Source: Chitinophaga sp. SYP-B3965 (lineage in GTDB: Bacteria; Bacteroidota; Bacteroidia; Chitinophagales; Chitinophagaceae). Taken from it: a stretch of DNA of 64,000 bases. Positions 60,544 through 64,000 of the stretch are shown here, piece after piece. The DNA is taken from NCBI RefSeq assembly GCF_009647655.1, contig NZ_WJFD01000001.1:3038001-3102000 (forward strand), written 5' to 3'. The translations under genes were made by a program, and so were the position numbers. Numbering within the stretch: the first letter of the stretch is position 1; every line of letters starts with the position of its first letter. The notes below the pieces were generated by a model. The model was given only the letters and a program-made list of their open reading frames with translations. It was not told the origin of the DNA and searched no databases.

Positions 60544-61503
60544 ATGAAAAAGTTAACCGTATTACTTAGCAAGAAGTATAGACATCTTAGTATGGCTGCC
60601 ATACTGGATGTATTTCAAACAGTGAATGCACATTACAAGGCAGCGCACGGAGAACCATTTTTTGACATCACATTAGTATGCCTCGATGATGATTGTCCGG
60701 CTACACCGGTGTACGATATTTACACACCTGTGTTGCTGAAAGATGCACCCATTTCAGATCTTATACTGATCCCAGCCTTTCAGAGTGATCATGTGAATGT
60801 GATGGAAAATGTGGCTTTCATTCCTTACTTACAGGAGCAGCAGCGGCTGGGTGCAGAAATTGCGAGTTTCTGCACAGGGGCTTTCCTGCTGGCGGCATCC
60901 GGCCTGCTGGATAATAAAAAAGCTACTTCGCATGTAATGGCGATACAGGACCTGGCCATTAAATTTCCTTTGGTGAAAGTGCAACCGGAAGCGGTGGTAA
61001 CAGATGATGATGGCATCTATACAAGTGGTGGCGCTACTTCCACATTCCATCTGCTGTTGCATCTCATTGAAAAATACTGCAACCGCCAGGTGGCTATCAA
61101 TACTGCCAAATTATTTGCGATAGACATGGATCGTTACCGGCAATCCTATTTCGCCAACTGGGCTCCTTCCCGGCGGCATCAGGATGAACTGGTAACAGAA
61201 GCGCAGAACAGGATGGAAAACCGTTTTAAAGACCGGCTAACGGTGGAAGAAGTGATCCATGACCTGCCGGTGAGCAGAAGGAATTTTATCCGGCGGTTTA
61301 AGATGGCAACGGGCATTACGCCTATTGAATATTTACAACGGATCCGGATAGAAGCTGCGAAGAAATTACTGGAACAACGATCTGAAAATATTACAGGGGT
61401 GATGATGCATACAGGTTATGAAGATGCGAAGGCTTTCCGTCAGGTGTTCAGGAAGATAGTGGGATTATCACCGAAGGAATACAGAGAGAAATATGCGGGG
61501 TAA
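60544..61503 (+). CDS. GlxA-family regulator (DJ-1/PfpI domain plus AraC HTH)
   Basis: A 319-residue regulator. The start ATG 60544 gives MKKLTVLLSKKYRHLSMAAI; a longer frame from 60496 has no family match. The N-terminal half is a DJ-1/PfpI-like domain (about 1-190) with the nucleophile-elbow-like SFCTGAFLLAASGLLDNKKA TSH (split). The C-terminal ~110 residues are an AraC-type double HTH: VEEVIHDLPVSRRNFIRRFK, then NITGVMMHTGYEDAKAFRQV, and FRKIVGLSPKEYREKY. The inducer is unknown. It is divergent from the VOC gene and is followed by a bidirectional terminator. Confidence 0.9.
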   Translation: MKKLTVLLSKKYRHLSMAAILDVFQTVNAHYKAAHGEPFFDITLVCLDDDCPATPVYDIYTPVLLKDAPISDLILIPAFQSDHVNVMENVAFIPYLQEQQRLGAEIASFCTGAFLLAASGLLDNKKATSHVMAIQDLAIKFPLVKVQPEAVVTDDDGIYTSGGATSTFHLLLHLIEKYCNRQVAINTAKLFAIDMDRYRQSYFANWAPSRRHQDELVTEAQNRMENRFKDRLTVEEVIHDLPVSRRNFIRRFKMATGITPIEYLQRIRIEAAKKLLEQRSENITGVMMHTGYEDAKAFRQVFRKIVGLSPKEYREKYAG

Positions 61504-61540
61504 TGTTCGTAAGCGTTTCTTTAAAAATGATATTCATAAA

Positions 61541-61572
61541 AACAGGCCACCTTTTCATCGAGGTGGCCTGTT
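61541..61572. terminator. Bidirectional terminator between the GlxA-type regulator and hbd
   Basis: AACAGGCCACC (61541-61551) pairs with GGTGGCCTGTT (61562-61572) over 11 bp. T-rich runs follow on both strands (TTCTTTTATT on plus; GTTTTTATG on minus). It lies between two convergent stop codons (61503 and 61587). Confidence 0.88.
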
Positions 61573-61586
61573 CTTTTATTATCTCT

Positions 61587-62474
61587 TTAGCGGAATCGTT
61601 CGCTGACTATAAGATCTTTGCTGCCAGGTGTATGTTTGTAAAAGCCCTCTCCGCTTTTCACACCAAGGTATCCGGCTGTTACCATATTTACCAATAAGGG
61701 GCAAGGTGCATATTTCTGGTTGCCGAATCCATCATAGAGTACCTGCAAAATAGATAAACAAACATCCAGGCCAATAAAATCTGCCAGTTGCAGTGGCCCC
61801 ATCGGATGTGCCATGCCCAGTTTCATCACAGTATCAATTTCTTCCACACCTGCTACTCCTTCATAGAGAGAATAGATGGCTTCATTGATCATGGGCATCA
61901 GGATGCGATTAGCGATGAATCCGGGATAGTCATTCACCACGCAGGGAACTTTGCCCAACTTTACAGTGAGCTGCTTAATTTGTTCTGAAACGGCCTTTTC
62001 TGTGGCATAACCATTAATGATCTCCACCAGTTTCATCACCGGCACAGGATTCATAAAATGCATGCCGATCACTTTCCCCGGTTTCTTCGTAACGGCAGCT
62101 ATTTTTGTAATGGAAATGGAGGAAGTATTGGTAGCGAGGATCACGTCTGCACCGGTATGTTGGTCCAGTTCGCGGAAGATCTTCAGTTTGAGGTCTATGT
62201 TTTCTGTGGCAGCTTCTACCACCAGTTCCATATCTTTCACGCCTGCGGCCAGGTCTGAGAAAGTTTTCAGACGGTCCAGAGTGTTCTTTTTGTCTGCTTC
62301 GGTGATGGTTTCTTTAGCGATCTGCCTGTCCAGGTTTTTACCGATGGTGGCCAGCGCTTTTTCCAGTGCAGTGGGGGAAACATCTATCAGGTGAACGGCG
62401 TATCCGTTTTGGGCAAATACATGTGCAATACCGTTGCCCATAGTTCCGGCTCCGATCACAGCGATTTTCTGCAT
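61587..62474 (-). CDS. hbd: 3-hydroxybutyryl-CoA dehydrogenase
   Basis: A 295-residue NAD-dependent 3-hydroxyacyl-CoA dehydrogenase (PaaH/Hbd type). N-terminal Rossmann motif MQKIAVIGAGTMGNGIAHVF, then LVVEAATENIDLKLKIFREL, DVILATNTSSISITKIA, and the active-site region IGMHFMNPVPVMKLVEIING (catalytic His), followed by the C-terminal helical domain (YPGFIANRILMPMINEAIYS, IDTVMKLGMAHPMGPLQLAD, LLVNMVTAGYLGVKSGEGFY). Length is typical of the clostridial and Bacteroidota enzymes. It works on 3-hydroxybutyryl-CoA in acetoacetyl-CoA metabolism or beta-oxidation. It is a single gene with a terminator behind it. Confidence 0.95.
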   Translation of the reverse strand: MQKIAVIGAGTMGNGIAHVFAQNGYAVHLIDVSPTALEKALATIGKNLDRQIAKETITEADKKNTLDRLKTFSDLAAGVKDMELVVEAATENIDLKLKIFRELDQHTGADVILATNTSSISITKIAAVTKKPGKVIGMHFMNPVPVMKLVEIINGYATEKAVSEQIKQLTVKLGKVPCVVNDYPGFIANRILMPMINEAIYSLYEGVAGVEEIDTVMKLGMAHPMGPLQLADFIGLDVCLSILQVLYDGFGNQKYAPCPLLVNMVTAGYLGVKSGEGFYKHTPGSKDLIVSERFR

Positions 62475-62543
62475 AAAAGGTTCTTTTGTTTTGGTGAATG
62501 GTCAATAATCCGGCAATTTAAGGAGAAAAACCATTCACACGCG

Positions 62544-63182
62544 CTAATCTTTGCGCTTGAAGTCACCCCGTTTCCAGGCTTCTATGAATTGCGCCCAGGC
62601 GATTGGATTGAAGATATTCTGCGGCGGCGTCTGGCCTGCATAGTAGAGGGATTGTTGCTGTTTCTGCATAAAAACCCCATAAGCTCCACCCGCGTCGATA
62701 GGAATTGAACGGGCCAGGGCACGTATTTTGGCCTGGTCGTTATTCTTACGGGCCACTTCGTACATATCATTGGGAATATCCATACTTACAAAAGCCTTTT
62801 CAAATTCCTTTTTGCTGGGATAAGGTTTGATGATGGTTTCTGACAGGTAAATAGTGTCTTCTGTTAGAAGCTGGATCACGGAATAGCTGTTTCCGGGCAG
62901 GGCCGCAGGGATCTTGTATTCTTTTTTGCGGAAGCCCACTGCAGTGAAACTCAGGGTATCTCCTTTAAAAGCCACGATGGAAAATACCCCCTGGCTATTG
63001 GAAATTGTCCCGCGGTTTTGCCCTTTCACGATGATGCTCACGGCGGGAATAGCCCTCAGACTGTCCGCCGTCATGGTGATACCGGATATTTGTATGATGC
63101 TGTCTTTGAATGCTTTCAACTGCGCTTTTAACAAAAACGGTACGAACAGCAGGGAAAAAAGTATGATCAGTTTCTTATGCAT
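62544..63182 (-). CDS. Secreted carboxypeptidase-regulatory-like protein, 212 aa
   Basis: A 212-residue secreted protein. The signal peptide is MHKKLIILFSLLFVPFLLKA (cleavage near KAQ). The mature protein contains one CarboxypepD_reg-like beta-sandwich (about 35-110: ISGITMTADSLRAIPAVSII, GTISNSQGVFSIVAFKGDTL, FTAVGFRKKEYKI), the same fold used at the N-termini of Bacteroidota outer membrane receptors. The C-terminal 90 residues are polar and helix-rich (SKKEFEKAFVSMDIPNDMYE, AGQTPPQNIFNPIAWAQF). No partner or barrel domain is present, so it may be periplasmic or surface-attached. It lies 69 bp before hbd on the same strand. Confidence 0.8.
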   Translation of the reverse strand: MHKKLIILFSLLFVPFLLKAQLKAFKDSIIQISGITMTADSLRAIPAVSIIVKGQNRGTISNSQGVFSIVAFKGDTLSFTAVGFRKKEYKIPAALPGNSYSVIQLLTEDTIYLSETIIKPYPSKKEFEKAFVSMDIPNDMYEVARKNNDQAKIRALARSIPIDAGGAYGVFMQKQQQSLYYAGQTPPQNIFNPIAWAQFIEAWKRGDFKRKD

Positions 63183-63254
63183 GCAGCTACTAAGATAAAT
63201 ATATACTCCCGGAAAGAGGAATATAAAACCAACAAATTAAACCTCATTTTAGGT

Positions 63255-63262
63255 TAACTTTG
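63255..63262 (+). promoter_or_regulatory. -7 element before mrp
   Basis: TAACTTTG matches TAnnTTTG exactly and lies 29 nt before the ATG at 63292. Confidence 0.45.
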
Positions 63263-63291
63263 CTGATCGGAAACAATTTTAACAACAATTT

Positions 63292-64000
63292 ATGATCACA
63301 AAAGAAATGGTGCTCGAGGCGCTGTCGAATGTGGAAGAACCCGATCTGGGTAAGGATTTGGTGACACTGAACATGGTGAAAGACATCGAGATCAACGGCA
63401 ATAAAGTTAAATTCACCGTAGTACTGACCACGCCGGCTTGTCCGCTGAAAGAAATGATAAAAAATGCCTGTGTGAATGCCATCATTCACCTGGTAAGCAA
63501 GGAAGCTGAGGTAGAAGTAAAAATGACGGCCAACGTAAGCTCCAACAGGAAAGATGGGAAAGGCATGCTGCCGAATGTGAAAAATATCATCATGGTGGCA
63601 TCCGGCAAAGGCGGGGTGGGTAAATCTACCGTAGCTGCCAATCTTGCCTTATCCCTGGCACAGGATGGCGCTAAAGTGGGACTGATGGATGCGGACATTT
63701 ACGGTCCTTCCGTTCCCATTATGTTTGGTGTTCGCGGAGAAAGACCTATGATGGTGAATGTGGAAGGCAAAGGCATGATCGTTCCCATGGAGAAATATGG
63801 TATCAAATTCATGTCCATCGGTTTGCTGGTAGACGAAAGCCAGGCGATCGTATGGCGTGGCCCCATGGCCAGCAGCGCACTCAAACAATTTGTGAGTGAT
63901 GTATACTGGGAAGAACTGGATTACCTGATCATCGACATGCCTCCCGGCACTGGCGATATTCACCTGACGCTTGTTCAAACGGTACCTGTAACTGGCGCCA
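63292..64000 (+). CDS. mrp: Mrp/ApbC-family Fe-S cluster carrier, N-terminal part
   Basis: The first 236 codons are present; the gene runs off the right edge. The N-terminus is a MIP18-like (DUF59) domain (about 1-80: MITKEMVLEALSNVEEPDLG, VLTTPACPLKEMIKNACVNA), then the P-loop ATPase: IIMVASGKGGVGKSTVAANL with the deviant Walker A (KGGVGKST), LMDADIYGPSVPIMFGV, and YLIIDMPPGTGDIHLTLVQT. The CxxC cluster-binding pair should lie outside. Mrp proteins receive Fe-S clusters and hand them to target proteins. Start at ATG 63292, 29 nt after a -7 element. Confidence 0.95.
   Translation, partial: MITKEMVLEALSNVEEPDLGKDLVTLNMVKDIEINGNKVKFTVVLTTPACPLKEMIKNACVNAIIHLVSKEAEVEVKMTANVSSNRKDGKGMLPNVKNIIMVASGKGGVGKSTVAANLALSLAQDGAKVGLMDADIYGPSVPIMFGVRGERPMMVNVEGKGMIVPMEKYGIKFMSIGLLVDESQAIVWRGPMASSALKQFVSDVYWEELDYLIIDMPPGTGDIHLTLVQTVPVTGA

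Noticed and set aside
59392-61503. Toxin-antitoxin or defence island around the HD and VOC genes
   Set aside because: The proteins match metabolic or regulatory families, and no nuclease or toxin partner is near.
61503-61697. 64-aa plus-strand frame after the GlxA-type gene
   Set aside because: It spans the terminator hairpin and overlaps hbd on the other strand; a shadow frame.
1-64000. CRISPR arrays, tRNA or rRNA genes, insertion sequences, prophage
   Set aside because: No regular repeat-spacer series, cloverleaf-like sequence, transposase or phage structural gene was recognised anywhere.

Overview
The window comes from a chromosome of a Bacteroidota bacterium, most likely a Chitinophaga-like member of the Chitinophagaceae. 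The evidence is two SusC/SusD pairs, an ECF sigma/FecR pair, type IX secretion C-terminal domains of both type A and type B, a CHU_C gliding-associated protein, OMP_b-brl_3-type receptors, and repeated TAnnTTTG (-7) promoter elements. Gene density is high, many convergent neighbours touch or overlap by a few bases, and no tRNA, rRNA, insertion sequence, phage gene or CRISPR array was seen.

Layout. 1-5092: N-terminus of a thiolase, a TonB-dependent receptor, two small proteins and a glutaryl-CoA-dehydrogenase-like acyl-CoA dehydrogenase. 5173-12494: a large stand-alone CHAT-domain (caspase-like) protein, topoisomerase III, a YihY/BrkB membrane protein and an AraC regulator. 12623-13485: a MauE/DoxX-like membrane protein with a small acidic secreted protein. 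13544-20924: a SusC(STN)/SusD transport locus with its own ECF sigma factor and FecR anti-sigma. 21644-25007: a family 2A encapsulin operon (shell, cysteine desulfurase with a long N-terminal cargo tail, serine O-acetyltransferase). 24994-30156: a 1720-residue Fn3/FISUMP surface protein. 30250-32644: Bcr/CflA-type MFS transporter and mannonate dehydratase. 32665-37515: molybdenum cofactor genes (moeA, moaC, mobA, moaE, moaD, moaA) and a TauE/SafE permease. 37525-38835: DbpA-like helicase. 38885-50535: a pectin utilization locus (SusC, SusD, PL1, GH28, GH105, tagaturonate reductase) with a divergent LacI regulator. 50532-57008: FtsX/MacB-type permease, lipoprotein, aldo/keto reductase, CHU_C protein. 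57098-59052: a cysteine-codon-rich leader peptide, a PhyH-type dioxygenase and an SDR. 59091-64000: zinc-ribbon protein, PhnZ-like HD oxygenase, VOC protein, GlxA-type regulator, 3-hydroxybutyryl-CoA dehydrogenase, a small secreted protein and the start of Mrp.

The main system is sulfur-related. The encapsulin operon joins cysteine synthesis (serine acetyltransferase), cysteine desulfuration (SufS-type enzyme) and a protein shell; family 2A encapsulins are known to package such desulfurases and have been linked to elemental sulfur storage. A palindrome in its promoter (GTCTAY-N7-RTAGACTAT) occurs again with the same spacing at 57098, directly before a 36-residue reading frame ending in Cys-Cys-Cys-Cys-Lys-Cys, whose Cys codons can pair with the RNA just after its stop. 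This suggests one sulfur/cysteine regulator controls both loci, with a second, translation-based cysteine sensor at the dioxygenase/SDR operon. That link is inference; the motifs are directly visible.

The pectin locus is coherent: SusC/SusD import, PL1 and GH28 cut homogalacturonan, GH105 removes unsaturated ends, and UxaB and UxuA (the latter elsewhere in the window) work on the hexuronate branch, under a LacI regulator with a 10-bp-arm palindromic operator. Several genes have a -7 element only 4-7 nt before the start codon, which suggests leaderless or nearly leaderless transcripts and helped to choose starts.
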